The position numbers were made by a program, and so were the translations under genes. A stretch of 47,626 nucleotides of DNA. It comes from Gracilibacter sp. Lineage in GTDB: Bacteria; Bacillota; Desulfitobacteriia; Desulfitobacteriales; Syntrophobotulaceae. Where the stretch lies: positions 1-47,626 of the forward strand of contig JAGXFZ010000016.1 in NCBI GenBank assembly GCA_024637055.1. Direction: 5' to 3'. This document shows, one piece after another, positions 41,238 through 47,626 of this stretch; position 1 is the stretch's first letter; each line of letters opens with the position of its first letter. A model generated the notes under the pieces. It did not search any database. It was not told the DNA's origin and was given only the letters and a program-made list of their open reading frames with translations.

Positions 41238-42497
41238 ATGAGTTGGAGGATAGATAGAAAGATGGAGAGCATTCGTAATGCAGAGCAGGTAGTCCGACGT
41301 GTCTGGAGTTTTTCTAAGGCCTTGGATCTTGCTCTTATAGATGAGGAAGTAAGAAAAGGTTTCGAAATTGATGTCGGTTACCGACATGGTGAAAGAGTAG
41401 GCTACATGAGCGTGAGGCTTGGGTATATCTTAGGGATGAGGGATAGAGATCTTTTTCTGTTGCTTATTGCTGGACTTATGCATGATATAGGTGCAGTTGG
41501 AGGATTTGCCGAGTATCACGGGAATCCCAGGCTTATGACACTGCATTCGGAAATAGGTGCTAAAATAATTAAAAATTTTCCATGTGGGGATATTCTAGAG
41601 GAAGCTTTAAAATTTCACCATCAGACTCCATGTGATACTGATCAGTCTGAGTCCCTAATGGCTAAGATTATCTCGCTAGCTGATAAAGTGGACATTATTA
41701 TGGGCCGTCATATGACGAACTATAAAGATAGAGCCAGAACCTTAAACCATGTCAACGGACTGGTAAATACAGAATTCTACCCGGAAGTAGCTCAGGCGTT
41801 TGTTAAATTAGCAGGTGAAGAAGCTTTTTGGCTATATCTTAATGAAGGAGAGCTGCTTGAGCCAACCTTGGAGTTTCTTTTTAGACGCAAAATTATCCAG
41901 GATTGCAGCGAGTTAGATGGAACATGTAATATAATGTATGGTGACCACTTTACAGACCAACTCGCAGAAATCTTCGGGCATCTGATCGACCAAAAGAGTG
42001 CTTTTACAGGAAGGCATTCAAGGTCAGTAGCGGAAGCTGCTGTAGCCCTAGCAGAAGGCCTTGGCTGGAACTCAAAGGATGTTAGGGATATGAGGCTGGC
42101 AGCTTTCCTTCATGACCTCGGGAAATTGGCTGTTCCTCGGAAGGTTTTGGACAAGCCGGGAGCTCTTGACGAAGAAGAGATTCAGACCATTAGGACTCAT
42201 ACATACTATACGTATAATCTGCTTTCGGCCGCGGATTTTTCTGAGAATATCGTAAAATGGGGAGCGTATCACCATGAACGGTTGGATGGAAGAGGGTACC
42301 CGTTCCGCCTGCAAGCGGATGATATATGTACTGGGGCGAGGTTGATGACTATAGCCGATATCTTTACGGCTTTGACGGAAGCAAGACCATATAGGGATGC
42401 ATCGTCCAAAGAAAAAGCTATACGTATCATGGAAAAAGGAGTAGGCTCAAGTGTGGATAGGGAACTGTTGGGGTTTGCGAAGAGAATTTTGATTTAA
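41238..42497 (+). CDS. Two-domain HD/HD-GYP phosphodiesterase homologue
   Basis: A 419-residue protein with two HD-type domains. The first (about 50-160) has YRHGERVGYMSVRLGYILGM and LIAGLMHDIGAVGG but no GYP motif. The second (about 255-419) is a full HD-GYP: HSRSVAEAAVALAEGLGW, LAAFLHDLGKLAVPRKVLDK, YHHERLDGRGYPFRLQADDI and TIADIFTALTEARPYR. Tandem HD proteins of this kind are common in Clostridia. It probably degrades c-di-GMP, with the N-terminal domain regulatory. Start uncertain: ATG 41238 lacks a clear site, while ATG 41262 has GGAGG 13 bases before it. It follows the fumarase genes by 21 bases. Confidence 0.88.
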   Translation: MSWRIDRKMESIRNAEQVVRRVWSFSKALDLALIDEEVRKGFEIDVGYRHGERVGYMSVRLGYILGMRDRDLFLLLIAGLMHDIGAVGGFAEYHGNPRLMTLHSEIGAKIIKNFPCGDILEEALKFHHQTPCDTDQSESLMAKIISLADKVDIIMGRHMTNYKDRARTLNHVNGLVNTEFYPEVAQAFVKLAGEEAFWLYLNEGELLEPTLEFLFRRKIIQDCSELDGTCNIMYGDHFTDQLAEIFGHLIDQKSAFTGRHSRSVAEAAVALAEGLGWNSKDVRDMRLAAFLHDLGKLAVPRKVLDKPGALDEEEIQTIRTHTYYTYNLLSAADFSENIVKWGAYHHERLDGRGYPFRLQADDICTGARLMTIADIFTALTEARPYRDASSKEKAIRIMEKGVGSSVDRELLGFAKRILI

Positions 42498-42540
42498 CCT
42501 ATATATTGCTAAAATCTATACCGATGTAGGAAGTGATTAC

Positions 42541-43188
42541 TTGTTTTACTCTTTTGAACTGGAAAAATATCTCGAAGATTTGTTGCCCCCTAGGGAGGAG
42601 CTTCTTTTGGAAATGGAGAGTGTTTCATTAGAAGAGACTATCCCGGTGGTTACTCCTACTGTAGGGCACTTCCTAGAGCTTATGGTGGAGGTCAGCGGAG
42701 CACGTGATATTCTGGAGATCGGGACGGCTATTGGTTATTCTACTGTTTACCTAGCAAGAGGAGCGAGGAAGACCGGAGGAAAAGTGCTGACTGTGGATAT
42801 GAATAAAGGTAGAGTGGAGAGGGCAAGTCGCTACCTGGAGAGAGCTGGTCTTGGGGATTTAGTGGAAATACACGTGGAAAACGCTTTGAAGTATTTGCCT
42901 AAAGTGACGAAATCTTACGATTTTATCTTTGTGGATGCTGCTAAAGGGGAATATCCTGAATACCTAGATTTAATCAGCCCGCTTGTCTCACCTGGGGGTG
43001 TTATGGTTGTGGATAATGTTCTTTTTAGAGGCTGGGTGGTACCAGGAGCTGTGTACGATCTAAAGTATGAGAAAATGGTGACGGCTATGCGAGGTTTTCT
43101 TGACAGGCTTAATCATTTACCAGGTTTTAAGGTAAGTGTCCTTCCGTTTGGGGATGGCTTAGCTATAGCGCGTAAGTGTGAAGTATAA
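42541..43188 (+). CDS. O-methyltransferase family 3 (SAM-dependent)
   Basis: A 215-residue class I methyltransferase of the caffeoyl-CoA/catechol O-methyltransferase-like family 3 (YrrM type). SAM-binding motif ILEIGTAIGYSTVYLA, KVLTVDMNKGRVERA, YDFIFVDAAKGEYPEYL with the metal-binding Asp, and GGVMVVDNVLFRG are present. Start is TTG at 42541 after AGGAAGTGAT. In Bacillus the orthologue YrrM/TrmR methylates 5-hydroxyuridine at tRNA wobble positions; whether this member does the same is not certain. It lies 43 bases after the HD-domain gene. Confidence 0.88.
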   Translation: MFYSFELEKYLEDLLPPREELLLEMESVSLEETIPVVTPTVGHFLELMVEVSGARDILEIGTAIGYSTVYLARGARKTGGKVLTVDMNKGRVERASRYLERAGLGDLVEIHVENALKYLPKVTKSYDFIFVDAAKGEYPEYLDLISPLVSPGGVMVVDNVLFRGWVVPGAVYDLKYEKMVTAMRGFLDRLNHLPGFKVSVLPFGDGLAIARKCEV

Positions 43189-43278
43189 ACAGAGAACGGC
43201 TCGATAGAATTGTGAAGATAAAACAGAGTATCATACATATATAGTTATTTAAAGTTTTGGGTAGTTAAGGAGAGTTCT

Positions 43279-43986
43279 ATGTTTAGTAAAAAAACTGCTG
43301 CTTGGTTTCTCTCGTTCATAAGTGCTTTGGTACTTATCGTGATCATCTTATTAACAGTAATTGAATATAGGGCATTTGACCTTGACTTTTTTGAAAAGGA
43401 ATATAGCAAGTTGAATAGTGCCGAAGTGATTGGGATGTCTGAACAAGACCTTATGCAAACTACTGAAGGGTTGTTAGCATATATAAAGGGAGAACGTAAT
43501 GACTTGAGTATTCAGGCTAATGTAAAGGGGCAAGATAGACAGGTATTCAATCAAAAAGAGATTGAACATATGGTTGATGTTCGGATGCTCTATTTAACGA
43601 GTAATCAGATTAGGAATATTGGAATAGGGGTTCTTTTTTGCTTATTATTAGGGGTGAGGTTGCTCACTCACAAGAGATATTTACAATACTGGTCAGGAGG
43701 TTATCTTGCTGGAGGAGGAACATTGATAGGATTGTTAATAGCTCTGGCCTTGATCGTAGCCCGTAATTTCCGCTGGTTTTGGGATAACTTCCATTTACTA
43801 ATATTCACGAATGACCTTTGGATGCTTAACCCAGAGACGGATATCCTTATTCAGATGGTGCCAGAGCAATTCTTCTTCGATTTAGTTGTAAGTATATTGG
43901 CTATTACAACTGGAGTCATAATAGCCTTAGGCTTGATAGCAGGTTTAATCCTGCGTAAAAAGAAGAAAGAAGGGTTTGATCTTTAA
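43279..43986 (+). CDS. TIGR01906/DUF1461 family integral membrane protein
   Basis: A 235-residue membrane protein with four helices: near 8-27, 111-126, 139-161 and 203-226. The family pattern is clear in FHLLIFTNDLWMLNPETDIL and IQMVPEQFFFDLV between helices 3 and 4. The N-terminal extracytoplasmic loop is predicted to span about 30-108. TIGR01906 proteins are common in Firmicutes and have no established function. ATG after AAGGAGAG. It stands between the O-methyltransferase and rph genes; the 174 bases following it hold no feature I recognise. Confidence 0.85.
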   Translation: MFSKKTAAWFLSFISALVLIVIILLTVIEYRAFDLDFFEKEYSKLNSAEVIGMSEQDLMQTTEGLLAYIKGERNDLSIQANVKGQDRQVFNQKEIEHMVDVRMLYLTSNQIRNIGIGVLFCLLLGVRLLTHKRYLQYWSGGYLAGGGTLIGLLIALALIVARNFRWFWDNFHLLIFTNDLWMLNPETDILIQMVPEQFFFDLVVSILAITTGVIIALGLIAGLILRKKKKEGFDL

Positions 43987-44160
43987 AAGCATCAAATAAA
44001 CGATATTCGTAGAAGATATATTGTAATGGATATATTTTTATAGGATATATGTTAATGGAAATTTTAACGGATATTATTGTATGATTGATTTAGCTATTGA
44101 TAGTAGTTTCACTTTTTTGGAATACTTAGAATTGAAAATGAGAAAGGATGTAGTTATTTA

Positions 44161-44871
44161 ATGTCAAGACATAATGAAAGAAAGCCGGATGAAATCCGTC
44201 CTGTGAAAATTACCAGAGGATATACCCAAGTTCCTGAAGGATCTGTACTGATCGAGATGGGTAATACGAAAGTGCTTTGTACTGCCACTGTAGAGGAAAG
44301 GGTTCCTCCTTTTCTTAAGGGTGCAGGTAAGGGCTGGGTAACAGCCGAATATTCCATGCTTCCAAGGGCAACAGATATTCGTAATCAACGTGAGTCTACC
44401 AAGGGGAAAGTTGGAGGACGGACCATGGAGATTCAGAGATTAATAGGAAGAGCGCTACGCTCTGTAGTAGACTTAAAGAAACTAGGAGAAAGAACAATCT
44501 GGTTGGATTGTGATGTTTTGCAGGCGGATGGCGGAACGAGGACGGCTTCCATAACCGGTGCTTATGTAGCGCTATCTGATGCGGTGAAATATCTGATTGA
44601 TAATGAGTTAGTGAAACAAAATCCTTTAGTAGAGAGCATAGCAGCGATCTCTGTAGGTAAGATAGGGAACGTTGCAATGGTTGATTTGGATTATGAAGAG
44701 GATTCTAAGGCTGAGGTCGACATGAATATTGTCATGACAGGATCAGGTAAATTTGTTGAAATCCAAGGTACTGCTGAGGGCAAAACCTTCGACCGTGTAG
44801 ACTTAGATAATTTCCTAACCCTAGGTGAACTCGGTATCAAGAAACTTATTGAGTACCAGCAGCAGGCCTAA
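44161..44871 (+). CDS. rph: Ribonuclease PH
   Basis: A 236-residue phosphorolytic 3'-5' exoribonuclease that trims tRNA 3' ends. Near-complete family match: [67 protein letters not shown] (phosphate/RNA binding), and [20 protein letters not shown]. It forms a hexamer in the cytoplasm. Next to rdgB, a frequent pairing in Clostridia, with repeat elements in between. ATG with an upstream AAAGGATG. Confidence 0.95.
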   Translation: MSRHNERKPDEIRPVKITRGYTQVPEGSVLIEMGNTKVLCTATVEERVPPFLKGAGKGWVTAEYSMLPRATDIRNQRESTKGKVGGRTMEIQRLIGRALRSVVDLKKLGERTIWLDCDVLQADGGTRTASITGAYVALSDAVKYLIDNELVKQNPLVESIAAISVGKIGNVAMVDLDYEEDSKAEVDMNIVMTGSGKFVEIQGTAEGKTFDRVDLDNFLTLGELGIKKLIEYQQQA

Positions 44872-44962
44872 GTAAAGTCAGTAAAGTCTCATTTAAAGTC
44901 AGCATAAAGTCAGGGACGGTTCTTTGCTTTACATAAAGTCAGGGACGGTTCTTTGCTTTACA
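44871..44962. repeat. GGGACGGTTCTTTAC repeat, two direct half copies after rph
   Basis: Two copies of CATAAAGTCAGGGACGGTTC and the following TTTGCTTTAC in direct orientation, preceded by three degenerate AGTAAAGTC units. The complementary arm is missing. It begins at the rph stop codon. Like the locus at 1391-1450, this is a tandem half-element. Confidence 0.88.
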
Positions 44963-45070
44963 CTTCAAGTAATTTCTATTGATGGTTCTTTGGTAAAAAC
45001 GTCTCATTTGCTAGAGTAAGGACTATTTAAGCTTGACCGAAGTGAATATTTACGTGAAGTTAGCCTTGTT

Positions 45071-45120
45071 GAAGTTAGGGACGGTTCTTTACGTAAAGTA
45101 AAGAACCGTCCCTAACTTTA
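45071..45120. repeat. GGGACGGTTCTTTAC hairpin-repeat family, short-loop palindrome
   Basis: AAGTTAGGGACGGTTCTTTA pairs with TAAAGAACCGTCCCTAACTT around a short CGTAAAG centre. It lies just before rdgB and opposes the tandem copies after rph. Between the two (44963-45070) I see no feature. Confidence 0.9.
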
Positions 45121-45139
45121 TAACACCGGAGGATATTAT

Positions 45140-45760
45140 ATGAAGATTTTACTCGCTACGGCGAATAGCGGGAAGGTTAAAGAGCTAGAGGAGATGCTGA
45201 CGGGTATGGATATCACGGTGCTGTCTCTTAGCGATTTTTCAGATTTTCCAGAGATAGAAGAGACGGGTAAAACTTTTGCTGAGAATGCTTATCTAAAGGC
45301 AAGGAAAGCTGTTGAAATCACGGGTCTTGTTTCTTTAGCTGATGATTCGGGTTTAGAAGTAGATGTTCTGAATGGAGATCCAGGAGTTTTTTCAGCAAGA
45401 TATGCCGGAGAACCGAAAAGTGATGAGCGTAATATTGACAAGCTCCTCGAGCAAATGGAGGGAGTGTCTGAATCTCAAAGGAATGCGAGATTCCGCTGTT
45501 CTCTGGCAGTGGTAGCACCTGATGGCCGAGAATTCCTAACGGAGGGCACTGTAGAAGGTAGGATTATATTGGCCAGGTCAGGCTCGGGTGGGTTTGGTTA
45601 TGATCCGGTGTTTTATCTGTCAGAACTGGATAAAACTATGGCTGAGCTTTCAATGGGAGAGAAGAACAAAATATCTCATAGGGCGATAGCTTTTAGTAAA
45701 GGGGTGCCGATTATCAAAAGACTTATAGAGGGCGCCATACGGACAGAAAGGAGGGGCTAA
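45140..45760 (+). CDS. rdgB: Non-canonical purine NTP pyrophosphatase (RdgB/HAM1 family)
   Basis: A 206-residue XTP/dITP diphosphatase that removes ITP, dITP and XTP. The signatures LLATANSGKVKELEEML, SLADDSGLEVDVLNGDPGVF, SARYAG, SGSGGFGYDPVFY and SHRAIAFSK (substrate-binding) are all there. Start ATG after CCGGAGG. Its stop codon is immediately followed by the ribosome binding site and GTG of the asparaginase-like gene, so these two form an operon. Confidence 0.94.
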   Translation: MKILLATANSGKVKELEEMLTGMDITVLSLSDFSDFPEIEETGKTFAENAYLKARKAVEITGLVSLADDSGLEVDVLNGDPGVFSARYAGEPKSDERNIDKLLEQMEGVSESQRNARFRCSLAVVAPDGREFLTEGTVEGRIILARSGSGGFGYDPVFYLSELDKTMAELSMGEKNKISHRAIAFSKGVPIIKRLIEGAIRTERRG

Positions 45761-45761
45761 T

Positions 45762-46820
45762 GTGGAAAAGATACTGGCCATATTCACAGGCGGAACGATA
45801 GGTAGCAAAAAAACGGATAAAACAATTAACATTGACGACAATGCAAGTTATTATTTACTTGATCTGTACAATAATAGTGAGCAGAAAAAAGAAGTGTTAT
45901 TTGAAAAAGTTCAGCCACTGAATATTCTCAGTGAAAATCTTATCACCAAAGATTGGCTCGTTTTATATGAAACGTTAAGCCAATTAGACTTATCCTCATA
46001 TAAAGGGATTGTTATAACTCATGGTACAGATACTTTACCATTTACGTCTGCGGCAATGAGTTATTTATTCCATTGGAGTCCTATTCCAATAGTTATTACC
46101 GCCAGTAACTATCCTCTAGGAGATGAGAGAAGTAATGGCTTGAGAAATTTTGTCAATTCGGTAGAATTTATTCTAAACGATAATATCCCTGGCGTCTTCG
46201 TTATCTTTGAAAATAATAAGGGAGAGTCAATCGTACATCTAGGCACTAGACTAATCCAAGCCTCACCATTTACACACGAGTTTGATAGCGTTGACTCTAT
46301 AATTTTTGGAAAGATGGAAGATTATAAATTTATAAGATACGAGCATTCATCTAATCCTTTACTGGAAGAATTGAAAAAACCAATAAAGAGAGTTAGTTTA
46401 CCTAGAATCAATTTTGCTAATGATATAGTCTATATCAAACCGTATCCGGGTTTAAATTATCAGTATTATGACTTTTCGGCGCAAAAACCAAGCGCCATCA
46501 TACATGACCTCTATCATTCAGGAACAGCTTGTACAAGAAAGGATGATAGGTTCCAACATTCTCTGCTACAGTTTACTGAAGATTGTATAGACAACGATAT
46601 TGAAGTATTTATTGCCCCAATAAAAGATGTATCCGGTGATCTGTATATATCTACGAATGAGATATTAAAAGCAGGGGCACATTCATTAACTAATATGTCT
46701 ATAGAAGCATCAATAGTTAAACTGATGTTAGCTTATGGCAGTTACTCAGATGAAAAAAGTGTTTTTAATATTATGAGAAAGAATTTTTTCTATGAATACA
46801 TCCACGTTGAAAATAATTAA
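45762..46820 (+). CDS. L-asparaginase family protein
   Basis: A 352-residue asparaginase/glutaminase-fold protein. The N-terminal FTGGTIGSK provides the catalytic Thr12, and ITHGTDTLPFTSAAMSYLF the second Thr-Asp pair (Thr89, Asp90). Further conserved areas are SNYPLGDERSNGLRNFVNSV and a variable C-terminal domain. It is expected to hydrolyse asparagine to aspartate and ammonia in the cytoplasm (no signal peptide). The C-terminal half is unusually diverged, so another amide substrate is possible. Start: GTG with AGGAGGGG at the end of rdgB. The A+T content is clearly higher than in rdgB next door, possibly a sign of separate origin. Confidence 0.82.
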   Translation: MEKILAIFTGGTIGSKKTDKTINIDDNASYYLLDLYNNSEQKKEVLFEKVQPLNILSENLITKDWLVLYETLSQLDLSSYKGIVITHGTDTLPFTSAAMSYLFHWSPIPIVITASNYPLGDERSNGLRNFVNSVEFILNDNIPGVFVIFENNKGESIVHLGTRLIQASPFTHEFDSVDSIIFGKMEDYKFIRYEHSSNPLLEELKKPIKRVSLPRINFANDIVYIKPYPGLNYQYYDFSAQKPSAIIHDLYHSGTACTRKDDRFQHSLLQFTEDCIDNDIEVFIAPIKDVSGDLYISTNEILKAGAHSLTNMSIEASIVKLMLAYGSYSDEKSVFNIMRKNFFYEYIHVENN

Positions 46821-46942
46821 ATAACCAAGCATTCAATTAAGAAAAATAACAGAAAAAAAGTTCTCGATATATTAGAAAATATAGTGTATAATCTAATATT
46901 GTCGGTTGATGTTAGGCATCTCAAAATGTAAATATTTTTAGC

Positions 46943-46971
46943 TTGACTTGGTATTTTACATGGGATATACT
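46943..46971 (+). promoter_or_regulatory. Promoter of the tRNA cluster
   Basis: TTGACT (46943-46948) and TATACT (46966-46971) are separated by 17 bases. The first tRNA begins 21 bases downstream of the -10 box. Confidence 0.75.
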
Positions 46972-46991
46972 ATTCAATGTCACAAAAACGA

Positions 46992-47068
46992 CGGGGTATA
47001 GCGCAGTTTGGTAGCGCGCCTGCCTTGGGAGCAGGAGGCCGGGGGTTCGAATCCCTCTGCCCCGACCA
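46992..47068 (+). tRNA. tRNA-Pro (anticodon TGG)
   Basis: Acceptor CGGGGTA pairs with TGCCCCG; the anticodon loop CTTGGGA holds TGG; the T-arm contains GGTTCGAATC. CCA is encoded. Confidence 0.95.
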
Positions 47069-47089
47069 TTTGTATTTATACAGGAGAAG

Positions 47090-47166
47090 GCGCCTGTAGC
47101 TCAGCTGGATAGAGCATCTGCCTTCTAAGCAGGTTGTCGCACGTTCGAGTCGTGCCAGGCGCGCCA
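47090..47166 (+). tRNA. tRNA-Arg (anticodon TCT)
   Basis: Acceptor GCGCCTG pairs with CAGGCGC; the anticodon loop CTTCTAA holds TCT; the T-arm has CGTTCGAGTC. CCA is encoded. It follows tRNA-Pro by 21 bases. Confidence 0.95.
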
Positions 47167-47204
47167 TTAACACGTGGTTCGAGTTCGAGGTTCGATTATA
47201 CTAT

Positions 47205-47281
47205 GGTGGATGTGGTGAAGCGGTTAACACACCGGATTGTGGCTCCGGCACTCGGGGGTTCAAGTCCCCTCATTCACCCCA
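47205..47281 (+). tRNA. tRNA-His (anticodon GTG)
   Basis: The extra 5' G at 47205 faces C at 47278, a tRNA-His hallmark; acceptor GTGGATG pairs with CATTCAC; the anticodon loop TTGTGGC holds GTG. CCA is encoded at 47279-47281. Its last 21 bases recur downstream. Confidence 0.95.
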
Positions 47282-47295
47282 AATAAAAAACGAAT

Positions 47296-47323
47296 GCTCC
47301 ATCGCAAAGATGGAGCTATTTTT
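47296..47323 (+). terminator. Terminator of the tRNA cluster
   Basis: GCTCCATC (47296-47303) pairs perfectly with GATGGAGC (47309-47316) around GCAAA, followed by TATTTTTA. Confidence 0.88.
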
Positions 47324-47335
47324 ATATCTGATAAA

Positions 47336-47447
47336 GAATGAGGGGACTTGAACGGGCGGATAAAGGAAATGCGACCTATGGGAGCATTTACCCGCCCCGG
47401 CGTGATAGCGGCGAAGCCGCGGAGCAAGTCCCCTCATTCACCCCAAA
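47336..47447. repeat. Copies of the tRNA-His 3' end flanking a palindromic segment
   Basis: An inverted 18-base copy of the tRNA T-arm/acceptor sequence (47336-47353) and a direct 23-base copy, CAAGTCCCCTCATTCACCCC plus AAA (47425-47447), bracket a 71-base segment. That segment can itself fold: GGGCGG/CCGCCC with AAATGC/GCATTT, and GCGGC-GAA-GCCGC. The direct copy looks like an attachment site left by an element that integrates at tRNA-His. The whole fills the first part of the 345-base gene-free right end. Confidence 0.8.
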
Positions 47448-47456
47448 AGAAATTTA

Positions 47457-47483
47457 AGCTTTATCGGAAGATATGGCTTTTTT
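47457..47483 (+). terminator. Terminator hairpin just ahead of the intron
   Basis: AGCTTTATC (47457-47465) pairs with GATATGGCT (47470-47478, one mismatch, one G-U) around GGAA and is followed by TTTTTT. The putative intron begins three bases later. Confidence 0.65.
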
Positions 47484-47485
47484 AT

Positions 47486-47626
47486 GTTTGCGAGGCATGT
47501 TGCCGAGCCGATGGTTTGAAAGAAAACCTGTCACCTAGCTAATGGGAAGACAAGCTGTAAGCAAGGGCGTTTTCGGTGACGAAAGGGTCTGAAGGAAGCT
47601 GATGGCGGTTGTTGGAACGGAACGAA
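47486..47626 (+). mobile_element. 5' end of a group IIC intron (runs off the right edge)
   Basis: The last 141 bases resemble the domain I start of bacterial class C group II introns as I remember them from Bacillus halodurans: GCGAGGCATGTTGCCGAGC near the start, then AGCTGTAAGCAAGGGCG, GGGTCTGAAGGAAGCTGATG and GGAACGGAACGAA in the same order. The first bases GTTTGCG are near the usual GTGYG. Class C introns are known to insert directly behind intrinsic terminator hairpins, and here a hairpin plus T-run ends three bases upstream. The reverse transcriptase gene and 3' end would lie beyond the window. Confidence 0.7.

Noticed and set aside
1391-45120. The repeat family as a CRISPR array
   Set aside because: The copies are scattered over 44 kb, palindromic, and have no regular spacers or cas genes.

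Overview
The window looks like chromosomal DNA of an anaerobic, endospore-forming Gram-positive bacterium of the Clostridia, perhaps near the Peptococcaceae/Desulfitobacteriaceae; this is inference. The evidence is a SpoIIR gene, a GerMN-domain lipoprotein, a SleB-type hydrolase, a YtvI-like membrane protein, a selenocysteine formate dehydrogenase, cobinamide salvage under a cobalamin riboswitch, and AGGAGG-type ribosome binding sites with frequent GTG/TTG starts.

Left part (1-12 kb): a truncated LysR regulator diverges from a gamma-resorcylate-type decarboxylase. Next come a DedA protein, a coiled-coil protein with an internal 27-bp repeat, and a small DUF1659/DUF2922 pair. A possible structured RNA followed by a terminator lies ahead of an RND efflux operon (membrane fusion protein, pump, TetR regulator). 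A peptidoglycan-binding protein, the YtvI-like protein and a FecR-domain protein follow.

Centre (12-30 kb): a three-gene redox operon encodes a NuoE-like subunit, a NuoF-like subunit and a formate dehydrogenase catalytic subunit. The last is read through an in-frame UGA (Sec) with a recognisable SECIS hairpin. After it come an S41-family protease homologue lacking the usual Lys, a SleB-type hydrolase, an RskA-like Gln/Pro-rich protein, a YlbF-family pair, an SGNH protein, an ABC exporter with a two-component system, a self-regulated TetR gene, a ZIP transporter and spoIIR.

Right part (30-47.6 kb): a cobalamin riboswitch heads cobU-cobS-cobU-like-cobC-btuFCD, a cobinamide salvage and uptake unit. 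Then come a LytTR regulator, a GerMN lipoprotein, a MarR regulator, two HD-domain proteins flanking a two-subunit class I fumarase, an O-methyltransferase, a TIGR01906 membrane protein, rph, rdgB and an asparaginase. The window closes with tRNA-Pro, tRNA-Arg and tRNA-His, repeated copies of the tRNA-His 3' end, and the 5' end of a probable group IIC intron seated just behind a terminator.

A family of hairpin repeats with the core GGGACGGTTCTTTAC occurs at about a dozen intergenic sites, often touching stop codons. It is the most striking genome-scale feature of the window.
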